Positions 1 through 8,530 are shown, counted from the stretch's first letter. The stretch is 9,493 nt of DNA from an uncultured Eudoraea sp. (GCA_905479615.1 CAJQNH010000192.1:1-9493), one strand, 5' to 3'. Translations and numbers: made by a program. Notes: generated by a model not told the origin, from the sequence alone.

Positions 1-882
1 TTCTATGTACTTGAAATAAGCAGTTTTCAGTTAGATGGAATTGTAGATTTTAAACCAAATATAGCGGTAATAACAAATATTACACCGGACCATTTAGATA
101 GGTATGATCATTCTTTTGAAAACTATGTGTCTTCAAAATTCAGAATTGTACAAAACCAGGACACCGAAGATAGTTTGATTTATGATTGTGATGATGATGT
201 AATTGTAAGTTGGCTGGAGAAGAACCCAATTAGATCAAAATTATTGCCTTTTACAATTAATGATAAACTCAAAGAAGGCGCATGGTTAGAGAATGACAAA
301 ATATTAATTAGGACAGAAAATAAAACAATTGAAATGGAAGCAGATTCTTTGGCACTAGAAGGTTTACACAACCTTAAAAATACAATGGCGGCATCAACGG
401 TTGCAAAATTGGTAGGAATTCGAAAGGATACTATCCGCGAAAGCATTCAGAATTTTCAGGGAGCTTCACATCGTTTGGAAAAGGTTTTAAAAATACACCA
501 TGTACAATATATAAATGATTCAAAGGCTACAAACGTAAATGCCACTTACTACGCATTGGAAAGCATAAAAACTCCTATTGTGTGGATTGTAGGTGGTGTG
601 GATAAAGGCAATGACTATAAAGTACTGATGCCCTTAGTAAGGGAAAAGGTAAAAGCTATCATTTGCCTGGGTATGGATAATTCAAAACTTAAATATGCTT
701 TTGGTAATGTAGTAGATTTAATTGTTGAGACTTACGCAATGAGTGAAGCCGCAAAAGTAGCGTATAAAATTGCTGAAAGAGGAGATACTGTTTTACTTTC
801 TCCGGCTTGCGCCAGTTTTGATCTTTTTAAAAACTATGAAGACAGGGGAAATCAATTTAAGGAAGCAATAAAAAACTTATAA
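1..882 (+). CDS. murD: UDP-N-acetylmuramoyl-L-alanine--D-glutamate ligase, 5'-truncated by window edge
   Basis: MurD is the cytoplasmic ATP-dependent ligase that adds D-glutamate to UDP-MurNAc-L-Ala in peptidoglycan precursor synthesis. The reading frame is open from base 1, so the first roughly 150 residues (N-terminal UDP-binding domain and P-loop) lie outside the window; 293 residues remain. Visible in fragment numbering are the MurD-typical LEISSFQLD (4-12) and NITPDHLDRY (26-35) of the central domain. K46 in SSKFRI aligns with the lysine carbamylated in E. coli MurD. HNLKN (123-127) follows, then the C-terminal domain with HRLE (157-160), DSKATN (173-178) and LSPACASFD (266-274). A GTG at 127 is internal and is not the start. 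The stop is TAA, and ftsW begins 2 bp later, so the two are almost certainly co-transcribed. The SSFQLD and DSKATN motifs separate MurD from MurC, MurE and MurF. Confidence 0.97.
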   Translation, partial: FYVLEISSFQLDGIVDFKPNIAVITNITPDHLDRYDHSFENYVSSKFRIVQNQDTEDSLIYDCDDDVIVSWLEKNPIRSKLLPFTINDKLKEGAWLENDKILIRTENKTIEMEADSLALEGLHNLKNTMAASTVAKLVGIRKDTIRESIQNFQGASHRLEKVLKIHHVQYINDSKATNVNATYYALESIKTPIVWIVGGVDKGNDYKVLMPLVREKVKAIICLGMDNSKLKYAFGNVVDLIVETYAMSEAAKVAYKIAERGDTVLLSPACASFDLFKNYEDRGNQFKEAIKNL

Positions 883-884
883 GA

Positions 885-2084
885 ATGTCCGGGTTTTTAG
901 GAAATATAAAAGGAGATAAAGCCATTTGGGGAGTAGTTGCCCTCCTGGCTCTCTTTTCCTTTTTACCCGTTTACAGTGCAAGCAGTAATCTGGTTTATGT
1001 TGTAGGAAATGGCACAACTATTGGCCATTTGGTTAAACACGGGATGCTGCTGTTTTTGGGATTTGGAATAATCTATGGTGTTCATAAAATTCCTACCCAT
1101 TTTTTTAAGGGCTTATCTCTAATTGCTCTGCCCATTGTGCTGGTTCTATTGGCATATACTCTGGCTCAGGGCACTACAATAGATGGCGCAAATGCCAGTA
1201 GATGGATACGTCTTCCATTGGTTGGAATTACTTTTCAAACTTCAAATCTGGCAGCCGTAGTTCTAATGGTCTACGTGGCTAGATACCTGACGAGAATTAA
1301 GGATAAAACAATCACTTTTAGTGAAAGCATAGTGCCCTTGTGGCTTCCCGTTTTTGTTGTCACCATTTTAATTTTGCCGGCTAATTTCTCTACTGCGGCC
1401 ATTCTGTTTTTTATGGTACTGATACTTTGTTTTTTAGGGGGGTATCCACTAAAATATCTTTCAGGGATTATAGGTGCGGGATTATTGATACTGACAATTT
1501 TTATTCTAACGGCAAAAGCTTATCCGGATCTTTTTCCAAACAGGGTGGACACCTGGATAAATAGAGTTGAAAGTTTTAGGGATCCCGCAGATACGGAGTC
1601 GGACTATCAGATAGAAAAGGCAAAAATTGCCATTGCAAGTGGTGGAATTGTTGGGAATGGAGCAGGGAAAAGTGTAATGAAAAATTTTCTGCCTCAGAGT
1701 TCGTCAGATTTTATTTATGCCATTATTATTGAAGAGTACGGCTTGTTAGGAGGATTTGTGCTAATGTTCTTTTATATGCTTTTGTTATTCAGAATTGTAG
1801 TGGTGGCAAATTCAAATGAGACTTTATTTGGCAAATTATTGGTAGTTGGCGTTGGGCTGCCTATTGTTTTTCAGGCACTTATTAATATGGCAGTTGCAGT
1901 AGAATTATTTCCTGTAACCGGGCAAACGTTACCACTTATTAGTAGTGGAGGAACATCCATTTGGATGACTTGTCTGGCCATTGGAATTGTGTTAAGTGCG
2001 AGCAGAAAATTTAAACCTGTTGATGTTAAAAAACCCGATGTGGATGATAGTAACCCCTTAGAAGTGTTAAGTGGACAATTATAG
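885..2084 (+). CDS. ftsW: FtsW, SEDS-family septal peptidoglycan glycosyltransferase
   Basis: This is an integral membrane protein of 399 residues with about ten predicted hydrophobic segments. FtsW polymerises lipid II at the septum together with a class B penicillin-binding protein. The SEDS signatures visible are ASRWI (104-108), GNGAGKS (257-263) followed by LPQSSSDFIYA (269-279), EEYGLLGG (283-290), and the C-terminal FPVTGQTLPLISSGGTS (342-358). D275 aligns with the catalytic Asp (E. coli FtsW D297, RodA D262). The conserved QPxExxK motif is altered to QTSNLAA (118-124), losing its Glu and Lys (see findings). FtsW is preferred over RodA because of the position between murD and murG. The ATG lies 2 bp after murD with no Shine-Dalgarno sequence. 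The TAG stop lies inside the start of murG, a 14-bp overlap that suggests translational coupling. Confidence 0.96.
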   Translation: MSGFLGNIKGDKAIWGVVALLALFSFLPVYSASSNLVYVVGNGTTIGHLVKHGMLLFLGFGIIYGVHKIPTHFFKGLSLIALPIVLVLLAYTLAQGTTIDGANASRWIRLPLVGITFQTSNLAAVVLMVYVARYLTRIKDKTITFSESIVPLWLPVFVVTILILPANFSTAAILFFMVLILCFLGGYPLKYLSGIIGAGLLILTIFILTAKAYPDLFPNRVDTWINRVESFRDPADTESDYQIEKAKIAIASGGIVGNGAGKSVMKNFLPQSSSDFIYAIIIEEYGLLGGFVLMFFYMLLLFRIVVVANSNETLFGKLLVVGVGLPIVFQALINMAVAVELFPVTGQTLPLISSGGTSIWMTCLAIGIVLSASRKFKPVDVKKPDVDDSNPLEVLSGQL

Positions 2085-3162
2085 GTTTATATTATCTGGA
2101 GGTGGAACTGGAGGCCATATTTATCCCGCTATAGCTATAGCGGATGAATTAAAATTAAGACATCCCAATGCGGCATTTTTATTTGTAGGCGCAAAAGACA
2201 GGATGGAGATGGAAAAAGTGCCAAATGCAGGATACAATATAAAGGGTTTATGGATTAGTGGAATTCAAAGAAAGTTGACATTAAAAAATTTAATGTTCCC
2301 ATTTAAATTAATAAGTAGTTTGATTAGTGCAGGAAAAATAGTGACGAAGTTTAAACCCCATGTGGTAATTGGCACAGGAGGGTTTGCCAGTGGACCTGTT
2401 TTAAAAATGGCCTCCAGAAAAGGAATCCCTTGTGTATTACAGGAACAGAATTCATATGCAGGAATCACAAATAAATTACTGGCTAAACATGCAGCAAAAA
2501 TTTGTGTTGCCTACGATGATATGGAAAGGTTTTTCCCAATAGATAAAATTGTAAAAACAGGGAATCCTGTAAGAGCAGATTTGATAGATCCTATTCAACA
2601 TGTTAATAAAGCTTATGAATTTTTTGATTTGGATCCGGAAAAAGTAACGCTGCTCGTCCTGGGAGGAAGTCTCGGGGCACGAAGAGTAAATCAACTTATT
2701 GAAAAAGAACTGGATTTCTTTTCAAAATTAGGGATTCAACTTATTTGGCAGTGTGGTAGGGGGTACTATGAAGAATATAAAAAATTTCACACTACGAATG
2801 TGAAAGTCTATGATTTTTTGAATAAAATGAATTTTGCCTATTCTGCTGCAGACATTATAATTTCAAGAGCCGGAGCCAGCTCGGTCTCGGAATTATGCAT
2901 AGTTGGCAAGCCGGTGATATTTATTCCCTCGCCAAATGTAGCAGAAGACCATCAATCCAAAAATGCGAGAAGTCTTGTTTTAAAACAAGCGGCATTAATG
3001 GTAGAGGAAAATGATCTGGCAGACAAATTTGAAAACGTTTTTTCAGATCTGAATAAATCTAAGGATAGCAGGAAATTGTTGAGTGAAAACATTAAAGCTC
3101 TGGCACAACCCGATGCTACGAAAAACATTGTAGATGAAATAGAATATCTGTTGAAAAATTAA
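2071..3162 (+). CDS. murG: UDP-GlcNAc:lipid I N-acetylglucosamine transferase MurG
   Basis: MurG is a peripheral GT-B glycosyltransferase (family GT28) on the inner face of the plasma membrane that converts lipid I to lipid II. The 363 residues match the family's usual length. The N-terminal glycine-rich loop is SGGGTGGHIYPA (9-20). Other motifs are GTGGFASGP (101-109), LQEQNSYAGITNK (123-135), GNPVR (164-168), the second glycine loop GGSLGA (198-203) and the donor-binding SRAGASSVSE (265-274). The start is GTG at 2071. An in-frame TAA sits immediately before it and no in-frame ATG lies before the glycine-rich loop, so this is the only reasonable start and leaves nine residues before the loop's first glycine. 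It overlaps the end of ftsW by 14 bp. MurC starts 1 bp after the stop. Confidence 0.97.
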   Translation: MDNYRFILSGGGTGGHIYPAIAIADELKLRHPNAAFLFVGAKDRMEMEKVPNAGYNIKGLWISGIQRKLTLKNLMFPFKLISSLISAGKIVTKFKPHVVIGTGGFASGPVLKMASRKGIPCVLQEQNSYAGITNKLLAKHAAKICVAYDDMERFFPIDKIVKTGNPVRADLIDPIQHVNKAYEFFDLDPEKVTLLVLGGSLGARRVNQLIEKELDFFSKLGIQLIWQCGRGYYEEYKKFHTTNVKVYDFLNKMNFAYSAADIIISRAGASSVSELCIVGKPVIFIPSPNVAEDHQSKNARSLVLKQAALMVEENDLADKFENVFSDLNKSKDSRKLLSENIKALAQPDATKNIVDEIEYLLKN

Positions 3163-3163
3163 T

Positions 3164-4516
3164 ATGACCCTAAAAGACATACATAACATTTATTTTATCG
3201 GTATTGGTGGAATTGGTATGTCTGCTCTTGCGCGATACTTTAAGCTGTTAAAAAAGAATGTAGCAGGTTATGATAAAACGGAGACGCCCTTGACTCGTGA
3301 GATTTCGGATTTAGGAATTGAGATACATTATGTTGATGATATCTCTGAAATTAAAGAAGCGTATAAAAATGTTGGGGATACACTGGTTGTCTATACCCCG
3401 GCAATTCCTGATGACCATAAAGAATTCAATTATTTTTCTTCCAGAGGTTTTGAAATAAAAAAGAGATCAGAGGTGCTAGGGATTATTACAAGGAATACTT
3501 TTTGTTTGGCAGTTGCGGGAACCCATGGCAAAACAACAACAAGTAGCATTCTAGCGCATTTATTAAGGGAAACAGGGACACCAGTTACCGCATTTCTTGG
3601 TGGTGTTTCGGAAGATTTTAATAGTAATTTTTGGTTCGGTGGCAGTGAATATTCTGTTGTAGAAGCAGATGAATACGATCGTTCATTTTTACAGTTATCA
3701 CCTGATATTGCCTGTATTACTTCCATAGATGCGGATCATTTGGATATTTATGGCGACAGTATAGAACTAAGAAAGTCTTTTAGGGAATTTGTTGATAGAA
3801 TAAAGCCCGGAGGGAAATTGTTTATAAGAAATGGCCTGCCTTTAGAAGGAATAACATATGGAATAGAAGACGATTCCGATTATTGTATAAGAAATTTAAA
3901 AATAAAACATGGCGCCTACGTTTTTGATTTGGAAACTCCAAACACCACCCTTAAAGGGGTTAAGTTTAACAAGCCCGGAAAGCACAACTTGCTTAATGGT
4001 TTAGTGGCTTTTGCAATGGCAATACAGGTTGGTCCCCAACCCAACCAACTTGCTAAAGCATTGGAAACCTTTAAGGGGGTGCAACGGAGATTTTCATATC
4101 GAATAAAGAACGTAGACTTTGTGTTTATAGATGATTATGCCCACCATCCAACGGAAATAAATGCTGTATATGATGCCGTCTCCGAAATGCATGAGAGTAA
4201 AAAAATACTGGCGGTTTTTCAACCTCACCTATTTTCAAGGACTAGAGATTTTGCCGATGATTTCGCCCTTAGCCTTGCGCAGTTTGATAGTGTTTTATTG
4301 TTGGATATATATCCGGCAAGAGAAAAACCTATTGATGGTGTGACTTCGGCATGGCTGATGGGTAAAATAAAGAATCAGAATAAAAAATTAATCCAAAAAG
4401 TGGATCTTATCGCAGAAATAAAAAGACAAGAGCCTGAGGTGTTGGTTACCATGGGTGCCGGGGATATTGGGTTAGAAATATCAAAAATAGAAAAAGAACT
4501 TGAGTATGAAAATTAA
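3164..4516 (+). CDS. murC: UDP-N-acetylmuramate--L-alanine ligase
   Basis: MurC is the cytoplasmic Mur ligase that attaches L-alanine to UDP-MurNAc, the first peptide-stem step. The 450 residues contain all three domains. The N-terminal Rossmann-like domain starts with IYFIGIGGIGMSALA (9-23). The ATP P-loop is AGTHGKTTT (118-126), followed by VEADEYDRSF (166-175) and IDADHLDIYG (188-197). The C-terminal domain has GKHNLLN (272-278), FIDDYAHHPTEI (321-332), FQPHLFSRT (352-360) and VTMGAGDIG (428-436). The GIGGIGMSALA and DYAHHPTE motifs are specific to MurC and Mpl. The genomic position inside dcw and the length favour MurC over Mpl. The ATG is 1 bp after the murG stop. The last 11 bp overlap ftsQ. 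In many other bacteria murB and ddl lie between murC and ftsQ; neither is present here. Confidence 0.97.
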   Translation: MTLKDIHNIYFIGIGGIGMSALARYFKLLKKNVAGYDKTETPLTREISDLGIEIHYVDDISEIKEAYKNVGDTLVVYTPAIPDDHKEFNYFSSRGFEIKKRSEVLGIITRNTFCLAVAGTHGKTTTSSILAHLLRETGTPVTAFLGGVSEDFNSNFWFGGSEYSVVEADEYDRSFLQLSPDIACITSIDADHLDIYGDSIELRKSFREFVDRIKPGGKLFIRNGLPLEGITYGIEDDSDYCIRNLKIKHGAYVFDLETPNTTLKGVKFNKPGKHNLLNGLVAFAMAIQVGPQPNQLAKALETFKGVQRRFSYRIKNVDFVFIDDYAHHPTEINAVYDAVSEMHESKKILAVFQPHLFSRTRDFADDFALSLAQFDSVLLLDIYPAREKPIDGVTSAWLMGKIKNQNKKLIQKVDLIAEIKRQEPEVLVTMGAGDIGLEISKIEKELEYEN

Positions 4517-5225
4517 TTGGAATTACATCAAATTTGTTGGTTTAATAATTTGTATTACAGGGCTTTATGCATTCTCAGGGCATAGGAGTGATTCGAGAAC
4601 TGTGGAAGGGATTACGCTAAAATTCACTGGGGAGGACAATCTCTATCTTACACAATCTATGGTTAATAAATTGTTAATACAAAATTACGGAATCATAAAA
4701 AACATGCCCAAAGAAAAATTAGATTTGGATACTATAGAAAAGGTCATTGAGGCCAATGAAATGGTAAAAAGTGCCCAAGTTTATCTTACTATAACCGGTG
4801 AGCTTACATCAAACATTGCACAACGGCAGCCAATCGGGCGTGTAGAGGGAAATACAAAATTCTATCTGGATGAGGAAGGTAAAAACATGCCATTATCCAG
4901 TAATCACTCTGCACGAGTGCCGATAATTACGGGCAATATTACCGGTAAAAGTTTAGAAGATGTTTATGTGATATTGAAATACATAAACAAAGACGACTTT
5001 TTAAGAAAAAATGTAATTGGAATTCACATTGAGGCTGAAGATAATTATCAATTGAAATTCCGAGTAGAAAACTTTGTGGTGAATTTGGGTAATGTGGACG
5101 ATTTGCAACAGAAGTTCAATAATTTCAAGGCATTTTATACCAAAGCAGCCAAGGACAAAACATTGGAAAACTATAATATAGTAAGCTTAGAATTTGATAA
5201 TCAAGTAGTGTGCACCAAAATTTAA
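4506..5225 (+). CDS. ftsQ: Cell division protein FtsQ (DivIB family)
   Basis: FtsQ is a bitopic divisome scaffold protein that links the early cytoplasmic ring to the septal synthase proteins. With the start at ATG 4506 the product has 239 residues: a short basic N-terminus, one transmembrane helix at about residues 8-24, then an extracytoplasmic region. That region begins with a probable POTRA-like part (about 35-105) and continues with the FtsQ core, including AQRQPIGRV (105-113) and YLDEEGK (120-126). Overall similarity to FtsQ is weak by motif, as is normal for the family. Identification depends on topology, size and position between murC and ftsA. A TTG at 4500 in the same frame would add only two residues; ATG 4506 is preferred. 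It overlaps murC by 11 bp, and ftsA follows after 6 bp. Confidence 0.92.
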   Translation: MKINWNYIKFVGLIICITGLYAFSGHRSDSRTVEGITLKFTGEDNLYLTQSMVNKLLIQNYGIIKNMPKEKLDLDTIEKVIEANEMVKSAQVYLTITGELTSNIAQRQPIGRVEGNTKFYLDEEGKNMPLSSNHSARVPIITGNITGKSLEDVYVILKYINKDDFLRKNVIGIHIEAEDNYQLKFRVENFVVNLGNVDDLQQKFNNFKAFYTKAAKDKTLENYNIVSLEFDNQVVCTKI

Positions 5226-5231
5226 ATTAAT

Positions 5232-6554
5232 ATGGAACAAAGTAATTATTCAGTTGGATTAGATATCGGTACAACGAAAATTGTTGCCATTATCGGAAAA
5301 GAAAACGAGTATGGCAAGATTGAGGTCTTAGGCATAGGCAGGTCAAAAAGCCTTGGTGTACATCGGGGTGTGGTAAATAATATAACGCAAACCATAAAGT
5401 CTATTCAACAGGCTGTAGAGCAGGCAGAGGCAGATTCAGGTTTAAAAATCGGGTCCGTAGTTGTTGGGATCGCCGGCCAGCATATCAGAAGCCTTCAGCA
5501 CAGTGACTATATTACAAGAGCCAATTCTGAAGAAGTAATCAATGAGGATGATCTGGATAAACTTTGTAATCAGGTATACAAATTAGTTATGTTACCTGGC
5601 GAAGAGATCATACATGTTTTACCTCAGGAATATAAGGTAGACGGTCAGGCCGAAATAAAGCAACCGATAGGAATGTACGGTGGAAGACTTGAAGCTTATT
5701 TCCATGTGGTTGTTGGCCAGGTTTCATCTATTAAAAATATTGGCAGGTGTATCAAAAGTGCTGGTCTGGACCTGGGTAATATTACCCTTGAACCCCTGGC
5801 ATCTTCAGATGCAGTACTTAGCCAGGAGGAAAAAGAAGCCGGAGTTGCCTTAATAGATATAGGTGGTGGTACAACAGACCTTGCTATTTTTAAAGATGGC
5901 ATCATAAGGCACACTGCCGTAATTCCTTTTGGGGGAAATGTTATTACCGAAGATATTAAAGAGGGTTGTTCAATTATAGAGAAACAGGCGGAGCTTCTCA
6001 AAATGAAATTTGGTTCAGCATGGCCTGGCGAAAACAAGGACAATGAAATAGTTTCTATCCCCGGATTACGTGGAAGAGAACCCAAGGAAATTACACTTAA
6101 GAATCTGTCCAAGATCATTCATGCACGTGTAGTTGAGATTGTGGAGCAGTTATATGTTGAAATCAAGAATTACGGTCACGAGGATCAAAAAAAGAAGCTG
6201 ATTGCCGGGATTGTATTGACGGGAGGAGGAAGCCAGTTAAAGCATTTAAAGCAGCTGGTAGAATATATAACAGGTATGGATACCAGAATAGGATATCCAA
6301 ATGAGCATTTGGCAGGAGATTCCGATCAGGAAATTGCCAGTCCTTTATATGCCACTGCCGTAGGATTGCTGATGAATGCAATTGAAAATAAAGGAAAAAA
6401 TCCTATTTATCAAGAGGAAACCAGGAGTGAAGAAGAATTGGTTTTAGAAGGTCATCCTCAAGATAGAATAACAGGAAGGTCAAAAGGAGATAAAAAATCT
6501 GTATTTGATCTTTGGTCAGAAAAACTTAAAGATTTTTTAGATAACGCAGAGTAA
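5232..6554 (+). CDS. ftsA: Cell division protein FtsA, actin-like membrane anchor for FtsZ
   Basis: FtsA is an actin-family ATPase that tethers FtsZ filaments to the inner membrane and recruits later divisome proteins. The 440 residues show the phosphate-1 loop GLDIGTTKIVAI (9-20), the FtsA-specific 1C (SHS2) subdomain at about 80-160, the phosphate-2 loop ALIDIGGGTTDLAIF (206-220) and the adenosine motif IVLTGGGSQL (327-336). After a variable linker (about 385-422), the last 17 residues, SVFDLWSEKLKDFLDNA (423-439), fit the amphipathic membrane-targeting helix expected at the FtsA C-terminus. ATG 5232 follows ftsQ by 6 bp; the upstream bases are A/T-rich with no Shine-Dalgarno sequence. ftsZ follows 40 bp downstream. 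The GTTKIVAIIG start and the amphipathic tail exclude MreB and DnaK. Confidence 0.97.
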   Translation: MEQSNYSVGLDIGTTKIVAIIGKENEYGKIEVLGIGRSKSLGVHRGVVNNITQTIKSIQQAVEQAEADSGLKIGSVVVGIAGQHIRSLQHSDYITRANSEEVINEDDLDKLCNQVYKLVMLPGEEIIHVLPQEYKVDGQAEIKQPIGMYGGRLEAYFHVVVGQVSSIKNIGRCIKSAGLDLGNITLEPLASSDAVLSQEEKEAGVALIDIGGGTTDLAIFKDGIIRHTAVIPFGGNVITEDIKEGCSIIEKQAELLKMKFGSAWPGENKDNEIVSIPGLRGREPKEITLKNLSKIIHARVVEIVEQLYVEIKNYGHEDQKKKLIAGIVLTGGGSQLKHLKQLVEYITGMDTRIGYPNEHLAGDSDQEIASPLYATAVGLLMNAIENKGKNPIYQEETRSEEELVLEGHPQDRITGRSKGDKKSVFDLWSEKLKDFLDNAE

Positions 6555-6594
6555 ACCTAAATCGTAGCACTTAATAACCAGTAACACAAAAAAC

Positions 6595-8505
6595 ATGAGC
6601 AAGAACACCGAATTTGAAAATATAGCCTTTGATTTACCTAAAAATCAAAGTAATGTAATTAAAGTAATTGGCGTTGGAGGGGGCGGAAGTAATGCAATTA
6701 ATCACATGTTCCAGGCCGGAATTAACGGAGTGGATTTTGTGATTTGTAATACAGATTCACAGGCTTTGCAGAATAGCCCTGTTCCTAATAAAATACAATT
6801 AGGTGTTACTCTTACAGAAGGACTAGGAGCTGGTGCCAATCCTGAAGTGGGAGAACAAGCTGCCCTGGAGAGTATGGAAGAAATTAAGAATATGCTTGTT
6901 AACACCACCAAGATGATTTTCATTACCGCTGGTATGGGTGGAGGAACAGGTACCGGAGCAGCCCCTGTTATAGCAAAGCAAGCTAAAGAAATGAATGTCC
7001 TTACTGTAGGGATAGTTACCATGCCCTTTCAGTTTGAAGGTAAAATGAGATGTCAACAGGCTCAAATAGGAATTGAAAAATTACGTTCTAATGTAGACTC
7101 ATTAATTGTAATTAATAACAATAAATTAAGGGAAGTTTATGGTAATTTAGGTTTTAAAGCGGGTTTTTCAAAGGCAGATGAAGTACTTGCAACTGCGGCC
7201 AGAGGTATTGCCGAAGTAATTACCCACCATTATACTCAGAATATTGACCTGCGTGACGCCAAAACGGTTCTTTCAAATAGTGGTACGGCTATTATGGGTT
7301 CTTCTATGTCGTCTGGATCAGCAAGAGCCCAGGAAGCTATAATGAAAGCACTGGATTCTCCATTGCTGAATGATAATAAGATTACAGGGGCCAAAAATGT
7401 GTTATTACTTATTGTTTCAGGTTCTCAGGAAATCACTATTGATGAAATAGGAGAAATTAATGATCATATTCAAATTGAGGCTGGTCATGGTGCTAATATT
7501 ATTATGGGTGTTGGCGAAGACGAAAGTCTGGGTGAAGCTATAGCTGTAACTGTAATTGCCACTGGTTTTAACATTGATCAACAGGACGAAATTGTTAATA
7601 CTGAAACCAAAAAAATTATACACACTCTTGAAGATGAGCAAAAGGCCGAGCAGGATTTGAGTGAGGAAAATGTCGTTTACCAACTGGAAGAGGAAGAAGA
7701 AGGAGAAGTTTTTGAACCGATAATAAAACATTCTTTGGAGGTGGAAGAAACTATAGATCTTATTCCGACCACTAATTTTATCAAAAATTTTAATGTTTTC
7801 TATGAAGAAGTTATAGCAGAAAAAACTGAGGAAGAAGATTTTATCATAATTGATTCTAAAAAGACCCTGAAGGATATTGAAGTAATTGACCCTGAAGAAT
7901 TGGCGGGAAAAATAGATGAAAAGGAACAGATTGCGCTTAGTTTTGACATGCCTTTAACGGATGTTGGTGAAGAAGAGAATGAAAATGTTATCACATTTAG
8001 CCTGGATGAAGACATAAACGACCTTGATGTTACTGAACATATAGAAGTAATACCTGTTTTAGAATACAACAAAGAAGGAGAGACACGCTATAGCCTTGAT
8101 GATTACATGGAACTGGAAAATAAGTTAACCGGTGCCAAATCCAAAGCTGAAGAATTTGAACCTAAACTTGTAGAGGATGAGTTGGTTTTCGAGAGAAAGA
8201 CTGTGGCTGAGAAGGAAGTTGTTGAAACAAACGACGTGGACCCCATAAATACTCCAATTGAAGAAATACTCAGAGAAAGGGCTGATGAACGCAGAAGAAA
8301 GCTAAAAGATTTCAACTACAAGTTTCAGAATAGTGTTAATAATATTGATGAAATAGAAAAGGAACCGGCTTATAAACGTCAGGGCATCGATTTAAATGAA
8401 GGACCCAAAGAGGGTAAAGTGTCCAGAACCACTTTAAGCGAAGACAGTAATGATGAAATTCAGTTACGTTCTAGCAACTCCTTTTTGCATGATAATGTAG
8501 ACTAG
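6595..8505 (+). CDS. ftsZ: Cell division protein FtsZ with long acidic C-terminal linker
   Basis: FtsZ is the tubulin-like GTPase that polymerises into the cytokinetic ring. The GTPase core (about 20-330) has GVGGGGSNAINHM (26-38), the tubulin signature GGGTGTGAAP (115-124), and the T7-loop NIDLRD (216-221), whose N216, D218 and D221 match the catalytic synergy residues N207, D209 and D212 of E. coli. The total of 636 residues is far above the roughly 380 of E. coli because of a linker of about 210 acidic residues (about 345-555). A basic helix-like block, LRERADERRRKLKDF (559-573), follows, and then the C-terminal peptide ending SNSFLHDNVD (627-636), which probably binds FtsA. Long tails of this kind are usual in Bacteroidota. 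The start at ATG 6595 has an A-rich leader. The stop is TAG, followed by a terminator. Confidence 0.97.
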   Translation: MSKNTEFENIAFDLPKNQSNVIKVIGVGGGGSNAINHMFQAGINGVDFVICNTDSQALQNSPVPNKIQLGVTLTEGLGAGANPEVGEQAALESMEEIKNMLVNTTKMIFITAGMGGGTGTGAAPVIAKQAKEMNVLTVGIVTMPFQFEGKMRCQQAQIGIEKLRSNVDSLIVINNNKLREVYGNLGFKAGFSKADEVLATAARGIAEVITHHYTQNIDLRDAKTVLSNSGTAIMGSSMSSGSARAQEAIMKALDSPLLNDNKITGAKNVLLLIVSGSQEITIDEIGEINDHIQIEAGHGANIIMGVGEDESLGEAIAVTVIATGFNIDQQDEIVNTETKKIIHTLEDEQKAEQDLSEENVVYQLEEEEEGEVFEPIIKHSLEVEETIDLIPTTNFIKNFNVFYEEVIAEKTEEEDFIIIDSKKTLKDIEVIDPEELAGKIDEKEQIALSFDMPLTDVGEEENENVITFSLDEDINDLDVTEHIEVIPVLEYNKEGETRYSLDDYMELENKLTGAKSKAEEFEPKLVEDELVFERKTVAEKEVVETNDVDPINTPIEEILRERADERRRKLKDFNYKFQNSVNNIDEIEKEPAYKRQGIDLNEGPKEGKVSRTTLSEDSNDEIQLRSSNSFLHDNVD

Positions 8506-8510
8506 TCAGA

Positions 8511-8530
8511 ATGCGGGAATATGTCCCCAT
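8511..8530 (+). other. Small hairpin between ftsZ stop and terminator
   Basis: The two arms ATGCGGGA and TCCCCAT can pair over 7 bp with one bulged C (8514) around the loop ATATG. It begins 5 bp after the ftsZ stop and lies 10 bp before the terminator stem. No U-tract follows, so it is not a terminator by itself. It could protect the ftsZ mRNA 3' end, or it may be chance. Confidence 0.4.

Noticed and set aside
127..882. Independent shorter gene starting at GTG 127
   Set aside because: The frame is open to base 1 and the upstream codons encode essential MurD motifs (SSFQLD, TPDHLDRY), so this is an internal codon of a gene cut by the window edge.
4161..4343. 60-codon + strand open frame inside murC
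   Set aside because: It lies out of frame within the conserved C-terminal domain of murC and has no motifs or plausible start context.
5696..6118. 140-codon open frame on the - strand within ftsA
   Set aside because: It is wholly antisense to a confidently identified ftsA, its translation resembles no family I recognise, and the serine/proline-rich composition is typical of reversed coding sequence.
6501..6514. Possible promoter for ftsZ in the end of ftsA (TTTG at 6504-6507 and 6511-6514)
   Set aside because: Each is one mismatch from TAnnTTTG but no TTG sits about 19 bases upstream; in A/T-rich DNA such matches are expected by chance.
6702..7731. Several open frames of 80-106 codons on the - strand within ftsZ
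   Set aside because: They overlap each other and the conserved GTPase core, have no recognisable motifs and show the low-complexity look of antisense shadows.
6522..8314. Shared KLKDF in the FtsA C-terminal helix (residues 431-435) and the FtsZ basic block (569-573)
   Set aside because: Five residues of a common lysine-rich helix composition with different codons; too short to claim a shared docking motif without conservation data.
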